The notes: generated by a model from the sequence alone, not told the origin. Positions 33,337 to 41,892 are shown, numbered from the stretch's first letter. The stretch: 64,000 nucleotides of DNA from RPQJ01 sp963793005 (GCA_963793005.1 CAWBYP010000002.1:1-64000), one strand, 5' to 3'. Translations and numbers: made by a program.

Positions 33337-34542
33337 CTAATGCTGGTGGCCCATACCGCTGACGGCCTCTTTGAGGTTGGATTCCGAATCGATGAGGAAG
33401 TTGGCGCTCGTGACCACGCGCTCACCTGACTTGAGGCCGTTGAGAACTTCAAAGACCTCGCCGGCCTTGGCACCCAGCTTGACCTCGCGGGGCTCGAAAT
33501 AGCCGGAACCCCGGTCGACGATAACCACCTTGCGGACCCCGGTGTCGATGACCGCCCCTTCCGGGATTGCCAGCCTGTTACCCAGGTTCACGCTGATCTC
33601 CACGTTGGCGAACATTTCCGGTTTGAGCTTGCCGTGGGGGTTGGCGAACTCGAACCTCACTTTGGCGGTCCGGGTCTGTGGGTCCAGGTAGGGGTAAATG
33701 TAAATGACTTTACCCGTGAAGGTTTCACCGGGATAGATGGCCATCTCGATAACCGCCTTCTGACCGAGGCGTATGGACGGCAGCTCGTATTCGTAGATAT
33801 CGGCAATGAGCCATACCACCGACAGATCGGCGATCTTGAAAAGCGCCACGCCCGCCTCCACGAACTGGCCCCGGGTGACCATTTTTTCGAGCACGTGGCC
33901 CGTAAAAGGGCTGTAGAGGGTCAGGGTCTTCATCGGCTCCTGGCTTTTTTCGAGCGCCTGGATCTGCGCATCGCTGATGTCCCATAGTTTCAGGCGCCGA
34001 CGAGCGGATTCGACCAAGAGTTTGCCGCCTTCGGAGACCTCCGCAAACGGACTTTTCGACCAGTTCTGTCTGGCCTTGAGGGCTAGAAGATATTCCTCCT
34101 GGGTGGACACGAGCTCCGGGCTGTAGATGGTCAGAAGCGGCTCTCCCTCGCGCACGAACTGGCCGGTGAAGTCCACATAGAGCTCCTCGATCCAGCCGCC
34201 GATCTTGGGAGAGAACGTGCCGATGCGCTTTTCGTCGTAGTCGATCCGCCCCACGGTGCGGGTCACCTTCTGCAGCGTACGCTTCTCCACCGTTCCGAAC
34301 CGAACGCCGATGAGCTGCTGGCGCTCCGGGGAAATCTGGACAGTGCCCGGAGTGATTTCCTGGACCTTGCCCTCCTTCTGGATGGATTGCATGGATAGGT
34401 CTTTCAGCTCCTCGAGGTCGCCGGGCTTCTGCTCCGCCTGTAACGGGCCCCCACCGTGGCCGACCGGGTGCTGCGCCTGGCCGAAAGCGGTTCCGACTGC
34501 CAGCGCGACCGCTAAAAGAATGGTAACCATCCAGCGGATCAT
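33337..34542 (-). CDS. cusB: RND efflux periplasmic adaptor CusB
   Basis: Intact, 401 residues, with a signal peptide (MIRWMVTILLAVALAVGTAF). A His-rich segment follows (HPVGHGGG). The membrane-fusion modules appear in order: TRTVGRIDYDEKRIGTFSPK, KIGGWIEELYVDFTGQFVRE, a helical hairpin (EEYLLALKARQNW), LTLYSPFTGHVLEKMVTRGQ, and the beta-barrel KAVIEMAIYPGETFTGKVIY. It ends with GMGHQH. ATGA overlap with cusC and a 2-bp gap to cusA show one operon. It links the inner membrane pump to the CusC channel. Confidence 0.92.
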   Translation of the reverse strand: MIRWMVTILLAVALAVGTAFGQAQHPVGHGGGPLQAEQKPGDLEELKDLSMQSIQKEGKVQEITPGTVQISPERQQLIGVRFGTVEKRTLQKVTRTVGRIDYDEKRIGTFSPKIGGWIEELYVDFTGQFVREGEPLLTIYSPELVSTQEEYLLALKARQNWSKSPFAEVSEGGKLLVESARRRLKLWDISDAQIQALEKSQEPMKTLTLYSPFTGHVLEKMVTRGQFVEAGVALFKIADLSVVWLIADIYEYELPSIRLGQKAVIEMAIYPGETFTGKVIYIYPYLDPQTRTAKVRFEFANPHGKLKPEMFANVEISVNLGNRLAIPEGAVIDTGVRKVVIVDRGSGYFEPREVKLGAKAGEVFEVLNGLKSGERVVTSANFLIDSESNLKEAVSGMGHQH

Positions 34543-35801
34543 TTTAATACCTCCCGCGATAATTTCGTCCCGACCGCAGCCTCCAATGCGACCAAATTCT
34601 TCTCGTACTCGGTCAGGGCCTCGTGGTAGTCCAGCTCATAACGGTAAAACCGCATGCGGCTGTCAAGCAAAGTCATGAAGTCAGCCTTGTTGACAATGTA
34701 AGCACTCAAGGCGGTGTCGATCTGCAGACGAGACTGGGGGATAATTCCCGTGCGGTAGAGCTCAATCTTACGCTCCAAGCGCTGGAGCATCGATCCCATA
34801 TCGGTAATCATATAAAAAATTTCATTCAGAGCGCTGTCGTATCTGGCTTGGGCGGATCGAACCCCCGCATACCCTTCGGCCACCTTGCGCTCTTGCTTGG
34901 ACTTGACGAAAATGGGCAGGTTCATTTCGATCATGCCGGTGTACATGTCCAAGCGATCTTCCCGCTGACCGTAGGCGAATTTCAGACTGAAGTCCGGCAA
35001 GTAATCCAGCTTTGCAAAATCGACGGTTTTCCCGCGGGCGACGATCTCCTGCTTCAGGGCTCTAAGCATGGGGTTGTTCGCCAAGGCCTGTTGTTGAAGA
35101 TCCTCGATGGAGAACATAACCCGCCTGAATTCGAACTGCGCAGGCCGCCCCACCGGGCTGTTCTGTGGCCGGTTGAGAAGGTAGTTGAGCCTGGCCGCCA
35201 ATGACCGCTTCTTCTGCTCAAGCATGATCAGTTCGTCCAGCATCTTGGAGATCTCCACCTGGATGCGGATGATGTCTTCCTGGATACCTCGGCCCAGGGA
35301 GTAGCGGGTCCGGGTGATCTTGGAAATTTCCTCCAAAAGGCTCTTGTTGCGCCGGGTAACCTCGGTGGTACGGTAGACATGGGAGAGGTCGTAGAAGGCA
35401 GTTTTGACTTCTTTTTCCACCTGATTGGCAATCTCTTCAACCTCGGCCGCACCCGCGTCAGCTTCTCTGGCAGCTGCCTCCTCGATCAGACCCCTCTTGC
35501 CAGGGAATGGAAATTTCTGGGAAACGGAAATTTCCTTCATGGTCATGTCTTCCTCATTGAAATCAAAGTCGGAGGGAAGATTGACTACGCCGAAGCCAAG
35601 CATGGGGTCTTCAAGGGCGCCGGCTTGAGGGATCTTTTCTCTCAGCGTGGAGTGCCTCTCGCGGGCGGCGATAACCTTCGGATTCCTTTCGATGGCTTCC
35701 CGGACAAGCAACTCCACGTGAATGACCGGCTCATCCGCAGCGATAATGCCGGCGGTTGAAAACGAAAAAGCCACAGCCAGCAATGAGATAACCCTTTTCA
35801 T
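34539..35801 (-). CDS. cusC: TolC-family outer membrane efflux protein CusC
   Basis: Intact, 420 residues. Signal peptide MKRVISLLAVAFSFSTAGII. Typical OEP features: VREAIERNPKVIAARERHST, GALEDPMLGFGVVNLP, VSQKFPFPGKRGLIEEAAAR and RYSLGRGIQEDIIRIQVEIS, long amphipathic helices, and a repeated second half (LEKKIELYRTGIIPQSRLQ-like). It forms the trimeric outer membrane exit duct. First gene of the cus operon, overlapping cusB by 4 bp (ATGA). A 286-bp gap separates it from hsp20. Confidence 0.9.
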   Translation of the reverse strand: MKRVISLLAVAFSFSTAGIIAADEPVIHVELLVREAIERNPKVIAARERHSTLREKIPQAGALEDPMLGFGVVNLPSDFDFNEEDMTMKEISVSQKFPFPGKRGLIEEAAAREADAGAAEVEEIANQVEKEVKTAFYDLSHVYRTTEVTRRNKSLLEEISKITRTRYSLGRGIQEDIIRIQVEISKMLDELIMLEQKKRSLAARLNYLLNRPQNSPVGRPAQFEFRRVMFSIEDLQQQALANNPMLRALKQEIVARGKTVDFAKLDYLPDFSLKFAYGQREDRLDMYTGMIEMNLPIFVKSKQERKVAEGYAGVRSAQARYDSALNEIFYMITDMGSMLQRLERKIELYRTGIIPQSRLQIDTALSAYIVNKADFMTLLDSRMRFYRYELDYHEALTEYEKNLVALEAAVGTKLSREVLK

Positions 35802-35960
35802 TATAAGACGTCCTCCCTGGCTTGGTTTGGAGGCAAAGACAGCCTTCTCATGAATTTAAGTGACAAGAAATGCCTATTTGGAGGAGCAGGTTAAGCGGGT
35901 ATCGGGAATTGTACCTCCCCCATAATATATGTTCTTGAAAATCAGACCCTGCAGTCCTAT

Positions 35961-35997
35961 GGTTTTGATGTTTTAGCTTTGCACCTTCATCAAAACC
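35961..35997. promoter_or_regulatory. 10-bp inverted repeat upstream of cusC
   Basis: GGTTTTGATG (35961-35970) and CATCAAAACC (35988-35997) are perfect complements with a 17-nt spacer, in the gap between hsp20 and cusC. It could be a terminator for hsp20 or an operator for cusCBA; position and the lack of a U-run favour an operator. Confidence 0.45.
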
Positions 35998-36087
35998 GGT
36001 AACCCTCACTTTTTCAAGTGCGTTGTCAGATTAAATCAGAACTATTCCAGCTCTCCCCTTTTTCATAGTTTCTCGAAATGAATGGCT

Positions 36088-36528
36088 TTACTTAACTTTT
36101 ACCTCAATTGCTTTTGGCTTGGCCGCTTCTGTCTTGGGGATTTGAAGATTTAGCATCCCGTCCTTAAATGACGCTTCAATTTTGCTTTCATCCACATTGT
36201 CTGGCAGCGAAAAGCTGCGCGTAAAGCTGCCGTAATAGCGTTCGACCCTGTGAAACTTTTTGTCTTTTTCTTCCTTTTCCTGCTTTCGTTCTCCGCGGAT
36301 CGTTAAAACGCCGCTATCCACCGTTACCTTCACATCCTCTTTTTTAACCTCCGGTATCTCCGCTTTGATGGTAAATTCAGTATCAGTCTCAGCAATGTCG
36401 ACGCGTGGAGCCCAGTCTCCGGCGGCCAGAACCTCCTGGCTTCCACGCCTTGGCCTGTCGATCGCCCGGCTATAGCGATCGAACATATCTTCCATTTCAC
36501 GAAATGGGTCCCATTTAGCTAGTTTCAT
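36088..36528 (-). CDS. small heat shock protein, Hsp20 family
   Basis: Intact, 146 residues, with a strong ribosome site (AAAAGGAGGG) before the ATG at 36528. N-terminal MKLAKWDPFREMEDMFDRYS is the standard bacterial class A opening. The alpha-crystallin domain spans about residues 42-135 (APRVDIAETDTEFTIKAEIP, VDSGVLTIRGERKQE, ERYYGSFTRSFSLPDNVDES), ending with the A-x-x-x-G-x-L region ASFKDGMLNLQIPK. An ATP-independent chaperone that holds unfolded proteins; often found beside metal-stress genes. Confidence 0.94.
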   Translation of the reverse strand: MKLAKWDPFREMEDMFDRYSRAIDRPRRGSQEVLAAGDWAPRVDIAETDTEFTIKAEIPEVKKEDVKVTVDSGVLTIRGERKQEKEEKDKKFHRVERYYGSFTRSFSLPDNVDESKIEASFKDGMLNLQIPKTEAAKPKAIEVKVK

Positions 36529-36624
36529 AGTTGACCCTCCTTTTAGGCTGCAGGATTAGTAATTTGTATCAACAAGACGCCCGCATTCGCCTTGCTGAAC
36601 TTAGTGCTTCGATTCGCAATATTT
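36529..36624. other. junction between metal-efflux/hsp20 DNA and gammaproteobacterial DNA
   Basis: The hsp20 promoter region merges within about 90 bases into the middle of a glycosyltransferase gene read the other way. The transferase homology begins only at about 36,625. Base composition rises clearly after this point. Confidence 0.65.
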
Positions 36625-37005
36625 TGCGACCCGGCATTGGCGACGGCGGAAGACTGGGACATGTGGCTTCGCGCTGCAAGGCGGTTCGATTTGTTCACCG
36701 TGCCCGGCGAGCCATTGCAGTATTACCGCAAGCGGGGTGGCTCGTTGACCACGCAAAGCAGCACGGCACGCGACTTCGGCGCCTGGAAAAACATTCTGCG
36801 CAAGCAGCTGACGCTTGGCGATGTCTCGGCCGGCGACGTGAGGCGCGCAATTGCGCTGAAGCGCCTGGAGTGCGCGGAGATCAACCGGGCGAGGGGGCAA
36901 GGATGGGACTCAGCGCGAGATCTCGTTTGTAGCCTGGCGGATCCGGCGTTGTTGTTACGTCGTAGATTTCACCAGGCGTGGGTTCGCCTCGCGCGGGGCG
37001 GCTGA
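36610..37005 (+). pseudogene. family 2 glycosyltransferase, C-terminal fragment
   Basis: Only the last about 130 residues remain: DPALATAEDWDMWLRAARRF is the ED-x-W-LR motif of GT2 enzymes, followed by VPGEPLQYYRKRGGSLTTQ. The nucleotide-binding N-terminal half, including the DxD region, is lacking because of the junction upstream. The C-terminal helical part is intact to the stop at 37005. The fragment probably belonged to the exopolysaccharide cluster that continues downstream. Confidence 0.75.
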
Positions 37006-37166
37006 GCGGGGGCGTGGCTGCTGCCAGCCGCCAACTGATGGGTTGCTGCCGGTTTCGCAGGTGCCTGGGTTAGAGCGATGATGCCAAGCGAGGTAACGTA
37101 TGGGTCGGCGAGCATTTGATCGTGGGAACAATCGGGCCGGCAATGCCGGTTCCTGAATAGGTCGCG

Positions 37167-38066
37167 ATGTCAGGCAGGACGCACAATCAGGAATTGCAGG
37201 TTAACAGCCTGGCTGATCAGACTTCGGGCGAGAACCGCCCCCCGTATCTCGTCTACACGTCGGCCGGAAATTACAACAACCTGGCCCAGTGGATTTCAGG
37301 CGAGCGGTTGTTCGATGTCTGGGCAACCTTCTATGCGGAAGGCAAGACAGCCCCAGCGGCTGCCATCGAGTACGTTAATCACCGCAAAGGCGCGAAGTTT
37401 CCGAACCTGCACGCTGCATATCAGGAATGGCCTGAAGTCTTCCGGCGCTATCGCTCGATCTTCGTATTGGACGACGATATTGAAATAGAGACAGCGGCTA
37501 TCAACCGCCTGTTTCAAATTGCGGACCGCTACAAGCTGGATGTATTGCAGCCGGCGTTCCGTACGCACGGCAGGATCAGCCACGAGATCACGCGGTACCG
37601 GGCGGGCAGGGTATTGCGGTACACGAATTATGTCGAGGTGACTTGTCCACTGTTCCGGCAGGATGTTCTCGAGAACTTCTTACGCGTCTACGACCCAAGG
37701 TTGGTCGGCTGGGGAATTGACTGGTGGTTTCTACAAGACATGGGGCCGGACCTGCGCGGACGGGTAGCCATAGTCGATTCTGTTCCGTGTACGAATCCGG
37801 ACCCGCACACCAAAGGCCGCATGAGGGAAATCGACATTCTCCAGCCGAGCTCTGAACGGCGCACGGTTTGGGCTGAAATCAAGAAAGAGCATGGCATTAC
37901 GACGGAAGACAAGGGGTTTGTGGTCTACGACGAGGTGCTTGCCCCGTTCCATGCGCGGATTGTTGCGGCCATACGCGAGTCAGTAATGACTCTGGCAGTG
38001 CTTGTCGGCAGGGTTTCGAACGCCGTGGTTCGTCGGCTGCGGAGGCTTGCGGGACTGCTGTATTAG
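37167..38066 (+). CDS. DUF707-like putative glycosyltransferase
   Basis: Intact, 299 residues. PYLVYTSAGNYNNLAQWISG opens a Rossmann-like fold; FVLDDDIEIETAAINRLF gives a DxD-like metal site; LDVLQPAFRTHGRISHEIT and LVGWGIDWWFLQDM follow, which together fit the DUF707 pattern (a family with sugar-transferase-like fold in plants and bacteria). No signal peptide, so cytoplasmic. Neighbouring glycosyltransferases support a polysaccharide role. The C-terminal 30 residues are hydrophobic/basic and might touch the membrane. Confidence 0.65.
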   Translation: MSGRTHNQELQVNSLADQTSGENRPPYLVYTSAGNYNNLAQWISGERLFDVWATFYAEGKTAPAAAIEYVNHRKGAKFPNLHAAYQEWPEVFRRYRSIFVLDDDIEIETAAINRLFQIADRYKLDVLQPAFRTHGRISHEITRYRAGRVLRYTNYVEVTCPLFRQDVLENFLRVYDPRLVGWGIDWWFLQDMGPDLRGRVAIVDSVPCTNPDPHTKGRMREIDILQPSSERRTVWAEIKKEHGITTEDKGFVVYDEVLAPFHARIVAAIRESVMTLAVLVGRVSNAVVRRLRRLAGLLY

Positions 38067-38092
38067 CGGCGTCGGGAGCGGGTCCCATAGAA

Positions 38093-38124
38093 AAACCCCG
38101 CGTACGTTGCCGTACGCGGGGTTT
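38093..38124. terminator. strong bidirectional terminator
   Basis: AAACCCCGCGTACG (38093-38106) pairs perfectly with 38111-38124 around a TTGC loop, with T-rich sequence on either strand. It separates the DUF707-like gene from the convergent PEP-CTERM gene. A second hairpin (CCCGCTCG/CGAGCGGG, 38134-38154) follows. Confidence 0.9.
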
Positions 38125-38184
38125 CTTTAGTATCCCGCTCGTCAACCGAGCGGGTATCAGGCTAGCCTGACCGTCCTTGGGCGC

Positions 38185-38884
38185 TTAGGCGCGCTTGCGG
38201 CGCGAGACGCCAAGGCCCAGGAGGCCGAGGCCGAGCAGCGCCAGTGTGGTCGGCTCCGGAACGTCCGGAAACGGCACCCTTCCAGACGAGGTAGTCGTTG
38301 TTGTCGCCCCAGTCCTCGTTCGACGCGAAGAGCAGGTACTTGGCGGACGTGTTGAACACGCTGGTGAAGCCCGCCAGCGAGAACAGGTCGCACTCGATGT
38401 TGCAGGTCACTGTGTCGTAGAAGAACGAGAACGCATCAATGTTGTTGAATGAAGTTGCGCTGTCACTCCAGTACAGTCTTCCAGACTCCCTGCCTTCCTG
38501 GCCGCCGGAATCGAGCGACGAAACCCACAGCGACGTCCATTCGCCGTCTGTGTTGTTCGTCAGGCGGATGTACTCGAAGCTTCCAAGGTTGTCGATCTCG
38601 TTGTAATCGCCGCCGGCGGTGGCGCAGTTGCCGTCACCTTCCGAGCAGACTCCGAGGCCGTGGTCATTCGTCTGATTGCGCAGCCAGAGATCGCTGGCTG
38701 CGAACGTAAGACCATCACCGGTCGGTGTGTCGAACGCTTCGGCTGTGACCGGGCCGACCGTGATCGAGGGTCCGAGATTCGTATTGTTCGCCCCAGTCGC
38801 GAAATCGAACGCTGTCGCCCCAGCGACTGCCGGGACCAGCGCCGCAGCGCCCAGAGAGAGAATCAAAAGCTTGTTTACGTTCAT
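38185..38884 (-). CDS. PEP-CTERM surface protein (one frameshift before the sorting signal)
   Basis: Start at 38884 (MNVNKLLILSLGAAALVPAV) has GGAAGGA ten bases upstream and gives a signal peptide. The mature domain has NDHGLGVCSEGDGNC, DYNEIDNLGSFEYIRL and WTSLWVSSLDSG, shared with the protein encoded at 40824. A one-base change near 38265 moves the sorting signal into another frame: VPEPTTLALLGLGLLGLGV then SRRKRA, ending 38185. With it repaired this is a standard exosortase substrate. A near-perfect sigma-54 promoter lies 58 bp upstream. No exosortase gene is in this window. Confidence 0.85.
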
Positions 38885-38941
38885 TGTGGTGTTCCTTCCT
38901 TTCACTACCGGCGCGGAAATGCCCGTGGTGACTAGAACAAA

Positions 38942-38957
38942 GCAAGTACCGTGCCAG
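38942..38957 (-). promoter_or_regulatory. sigma-54 promoter (-24/-12) of the PEP-CTERM gene
   Basis: On the minus strand the sequence is TGGCACGGTACTTGCT, a full match to TGGCACG-N4-TTGC(A/T). The -12 GC lies about 58 bases before the start codon at 38884. PEP-CTERM genes are known to be under sigma-54 with the PrsK/PrsR pair in several lineages. Confidence 0.85.
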
Positions 38958-39160
38958 AATTGTTATATCTTTTAGAAACAACATGTTAAGACTATTGCCG
39001 GCGCTTCCAGTTGTTTGGTTGTAAAGGATTTCGACAGTCGCCCCGGCGAATCCATTGATTAGGTATCCTGCCGATCGGCTTCTTGCCTCGTTTTCCCCTA
39101 AGCACGGCGCCAGGAAGGGGGGCTCACCAAAACACAACACCGACAGGTTAGCGAGGCCCC

Positions 39161-39922
39161 GTGATAGACCGAATCGTCCGAAGAATAAGACGACAAATGA
39201 CGCTCTTTCAGCATCGGGGCGACAGGTACGTTTGTCCGTTCTGTGGTTACCGTGCCAAGGACCTCGCTCCTCTCGGTTTCGATTTTCCGGTTCTCAAAGA
39301 ATTGGAAGTAGTTGGTGGAGGGTTGCGTGACGCGGCCTGTCACAAGTGTCGCTCGACGGATCGTGAGCGCCTGGTCCTGGCGTATATCCGCGATCACCTG
39401 TCGATCTTGGAAAGAGCCGAGGCTCTGCGTGTCTTGCATTTTGCCCCGGAAGCCAACCTGTCAGCTCTGTTGCGCAAAGCCGGACTTGCCGAATATGTAT
39501 GCGGAGACCTGTTCGCGGATGGGTATCAATATCCGAGTCATGTGCGAAACATTAGCGTGCTCGATATTCCGTTTCCTGACGAGCATTTCGACCTGGTGAT
39601 CTGCAATCACGTCCTGGAGCACATCCCCGACGATGCGGCCGCCATGCGTTCAATTCGTCGTGTACTGAAGCACGGCGGTAGAGCGATTCTCCAGGTGCCG
39701 ATATCGGCAAATTCCGCCGCAACGATTGAGGATCCTTCGGTAACGGATCCTCGGCGGCGTGAGGAATTATTTGGTCAGTTCGACCATATACGCCTGTATG
39801 GCCAGGACTACGCCGCCCGACTAACCGCCTGTGGCTTCAAAGTGAGCATCACCAATATCTCCAGCTTGTACCCGGCGTGGGGGTTGAATCCGCGAGAAGA
39901 TATCTTTGTCGGAAGCAGGTAG
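39161..39922 (+). CDS. SAM-dependent methyltransferase with N-terminal zinc ribbon
   Basis: Intact, 253 residues, GTG start. Cys25-x2-Cys28 (YVCPFCGYRAKDL) and Cys60-x2-Cys63 (DAACHKCRSTDRERL) form a likely zinc ribbon. The class I methyltransferase core follows: RVLHFAPEANLSALLRKAG (SAM-binding motif I), DIPFPDEHFDLVICNHVLEH and RRVLKHGGRAILQVPIS. This layout is common in exopolysaccharide clusters, where such enzymes may methylate sugars, but the substrate is not visible here. Confidence 0.82.
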   Translation: MIDRIVRRIRRQMTLFQHRGDRYVCPFCGYRAKDLAPLGFDFPVLKELEVVGGGLRDAACHKCRSTDRERLVLAYIRDHLSILERAEALRVLHFAPEANLSALLRKAGLAEYVCGDLFADGYQYPSHVRNISVLDIPFPDEHFDLVICNHVLEHIPDDAAAMRSIRRVLKHGGRAILQVPISANSAATIEDPSVTDPRRREELFGQFDHIRLYGQDYAARLTACGFKVSITNISSLYPAWGLNPREDIFVGSR

Positions 39923-39944
39923 AGGCGCTTCAGGCGCGGCACTG

Positions 39945-40361
39945 TCAGATGGTCTTTGAAGCCGCAACGGACGGGGCGCTCTCCACCCCGACATTCGTAT
40001 AGGCCGCCACGGTGAAATACCAGGTCCCGGCCGAAAGCCTGTCGATGCGGACGGTGGTTGTGCCGGGGTTCCGGATGTCGATCGTCTGCTTGAGCGCGGC
40101 GGCTGACTGCCCGTACCGGACCTCATAGCCCGCCAGGTTGGTAAGCGGTGACCCATCGACGTTCTGTGTGGGGGCCGTCCAGGTGAGGGTGGCCGATCCT
40201 GTCGCTGTGACAGCGCTTGCCGACTTCCCTTGCGGCTTCTCGCCCTGGGCGGTTCCGAGGGTAAGTCCAATGGAGTCTCCGTTGCAGCCGCTCAATGCCG
40301 CCGCGACGCCCACTGCGATCACAAGGAATCCGACCCGCTGCCCGAGATGTTTTGCCGCCAA
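39945..40361 (-). CDS. fibronectin type III lipoprotein under riboswitch control
   Basis: Intact, 138 residues from a TTG start preceded by GGGGGAACAGGA. The leader VGFLVIAVGVAAALSGC holds a lipobox (LSGC), so an outer membrane or periplasmic lipoprotein is expected. The remainder is one Fn3 domain: ATLTWTAPTQNVDGSPLTNL, YEVRYGQSAAALKQT, LSAGTWYFTVAAYTNVGVES. Such single-Fn3 proteins are frequent in exopolysaccharide loci and may bind polymer or proteins. A cyclic di-GMP-I riboswitch lies about 117 bases upstream. A damaged second copy is at 42190-42480. Confidence 0.82.
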   Translation of the reverse strand: MAAKHLGQRVGFLVIAVGVAAALSGCNGDSIGLTLGTAQGEKPQGKSASAVTATGSATLTWTAPTQNVDGSPLTNLAGYEVRYGQSAAALKQTIDIRNPGTTTVRIDRLSAGTWYFTVAAYTNVGVESAPSVAASKTI

Positions 40362-40477
40362 TCCTGTTCCCCCGATGCCCGTAAATTGACCCGAACACGT
40401 TCCGGGACAGGGACTTAGAGCGACGGCAGAGGGTTGCGGCTGGCGCGCAGTGGCTCTTGGACGAACCCTGGCGTTGG

Positions 40478-40560
40478 TCCGGCAACCCCGCTATCCGTGG
40501 CTGAAGATCGCCAGGACCGGAGGCTTTGCGTCCCTGCCTTGCGGCAGGTATGCCCTTCGT
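40478..40560 (-). promoter_or_regulatory. cyclic di-GMP-I riboswitch (GEMM)
   Basis: Read on the minus strand from 40560: AGGGCATACC, stem TGCC-GCAA-GGCA with a GNRA tetraloop, then the invariant GGGACGCAAAGCC, CTCCGGTCCTGG, a variable P2 stem, and GATAGCGGGGTTGCCGG. Every conserved block of the GEMM-I aptamer is present in order, and GGCA(T)ACC pairs with GGTTGCC to close P1. It lies in the 5' leader of the Fn3 lipoprotein gene. A hairpin at 40390-40406 (CCCGGAAC/GTTCGGG) between aptamer and gene could be the expression platform. Confidence 0.9.
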
Positions 40561-40565
40561 GGACG

Positions 40566-40588
40566 GCCGGCATTTTACATATGCCGGC
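40566..40588 (-). promoter_or_regulatory. palindrome with -10-like box just upstream of the riboswitch
   Basis: GCCGGCAT/ATGCCGGC arms surround a 7-nt loop. On the minus strand the sequence TAAAAT (40574-40579) overlaps the loop and one arm and would place transcription start at the riboswitch 5' end. No good -35 is seen. It is copied together with the riboswitch 5' half at 42526-42548. Confidence 0.45.
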
Positions 40589-40823
40589 TTGCGGCGGTGA
40601 GACTGTTTCGGGTTCGAATGGTTCCGGCGGATTCGGGCGGTATTTCTACCTACGGGTAGCGTGCCAACCCGTACGCAAGGGCGTAACGTAGCTCTTGGCG
40701 GCCCGCCCTTAGTGGCTCACGGAGAGGTTCGGGGGGGCGATTTGTTTCTCGAGGGGGCGGGTCATGGAGGACCGTCGTGTCGAGGATTTGGGAAGGGACT
40801 TTATCTGTCTCAATGGGGGAATC

Positions 40824-41870
40824 ATGAAAACATCAGATAGCAAATCTATGATTGGGCGTTGGATGTGCGCGGCGTTGGTGGCTCTCGGGCTGCCGATTGT
40901 TGCTAATGCGCAGACCGCCGACTTTGCGTCGGTTGCCATGGTGAATCTCGCGGCCGGTCAGGAAGGCTACGTTAACGCGACGTCGTTCACTGATCCCACG
41001 TCGGGAATCACCGCGGCAGGCTACTCGAGTGCGACGCGGCAGGGGACCTATAGCCCTGCCAATCTCTATCGCCGCAATGTTCCAGATGACCACGGGATTG
41101 GCGTGTGCAGCGAGGGCCAGTCGGCATGCGATTCAGGTGGGGGCGACGTCAATGAGCTTGATAATGCCGGGACCTGGGAAATCATTGCCCTGACTCGTCC
41201 TGCCAGTCACGAATGGGTGTCGGTGCAGGTGTCGTCTCTCGATGCGAATATCCCGCCCGGCGGCGCCGTCGAGATGGGTAAGTTGTGGGCGGCGGGCGAT
41301 GCAACGAACCCTGGTACCTGGACGTTGATCCAGAATCTCACCGGAAACGATCTGGTCCGGGAGCCAACGATCTCGATTCCAGAAGCCAACAAGTCGGCGA
41401 ACTTCCTGGTATTTGAGCCAGTGAACGACGCGGGCGTTGAAACTGACCGCAACAACGACTTCCTCGTGTACCAGGCCACGGTCGAGATGCCGATCCTGGA
41501 CTGCCCGGGCACGGGCACGATCGGCTACTGGAAGAACCACCCGGAGGCATGGCCGGTAGATTCCATCACGATCGGCGGCGTGGTTTACACGAAGGCACAA
41601 GCCATTGCGATCATGCAGACGCCAGTTGCGGGCGATAAGACCCGCAGCATGTTCAGCCAGCTGGTCGCGGCGAAGCTGAACGGCGGCATCGGGTGTGGCT
41701 GCGGCACGATCGGCGGCACCATCGCGGCTGCAGATGCATGGATGGCAGCCTATGGACCGGTTGGCAGCGGAGTCGCTGGCAACAGTGCTGCCTGGCGGCT
41801 GGGCGGTACGCTCCACGGCACGCTGGACGATTACAACAACGGCAATCTCTGCGCGCCGCATCGCGACTGA
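40824..41870 (+). CDS. secreted protein with GYWKNHP C-terminal domain
   Basis: Intact. The start at 40824 is preceded by GGGGGA; the leader is MIGRWMCAALVALGLPIVAN-AQ. The first domain (about residues 35-230) contains DDHGIGVCSEGQSACDSG, DVNELDNAGTWEIIALT and WVSVQVSSLDAN, clearly akin to the PEP-CTERM protein at 38185-38884. The second domain starts GTGTIGYWKNHPEAWPV and ends in IAADAWMAAYGP...GTLDDYNNG, a module found at the end of many secreted bacterial proteins; its role is unknown. No PEP-CTERM tail, so it is probably released or retained differently from its relative. Confidence 0.78.
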   Translation: MKTSDSKSMIGRWMCAALVALGLPIVANAQTADFASVAMVNLAAGQEGYVNATSFTDPTSGITAAGYSSATRQGTYSPANLYRRNVPDDHGIGVCSEGQSACDSGGGDVNELDNAGTWEIIALTRPASHEWVSVQVSSLDANIPPGGAVEMGKLWAAGDATNPGTWTLIQNLTGNDLVREPTISIPEANKSANFLVFEPVNDAGVETDRNNDFLVYQATVEMPILDCPGTGTIGYWKNHPEAWPVDSITIGGVVYTKAQAIAIMQTPVAGDKTRSMFSQLVAAKLNGGIGCGCGTIGGTIAAADAWMAAYGPVGSGVAGNSAAWRLGGTLHGTLDDYNNGNLCAPHRD

Positions 41871-41892
41871 CATCCGCTTCGGCGGATTAACG

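Noticed and set aside
32156..36528. cus-hsp20 block as a genuine transferred metal-resistance island
   Set aside because: Both ends cut genes without integrase, IS ends or target repeats, and the two flanks themselves come from different phyla; a chimeric assembly is simpler.
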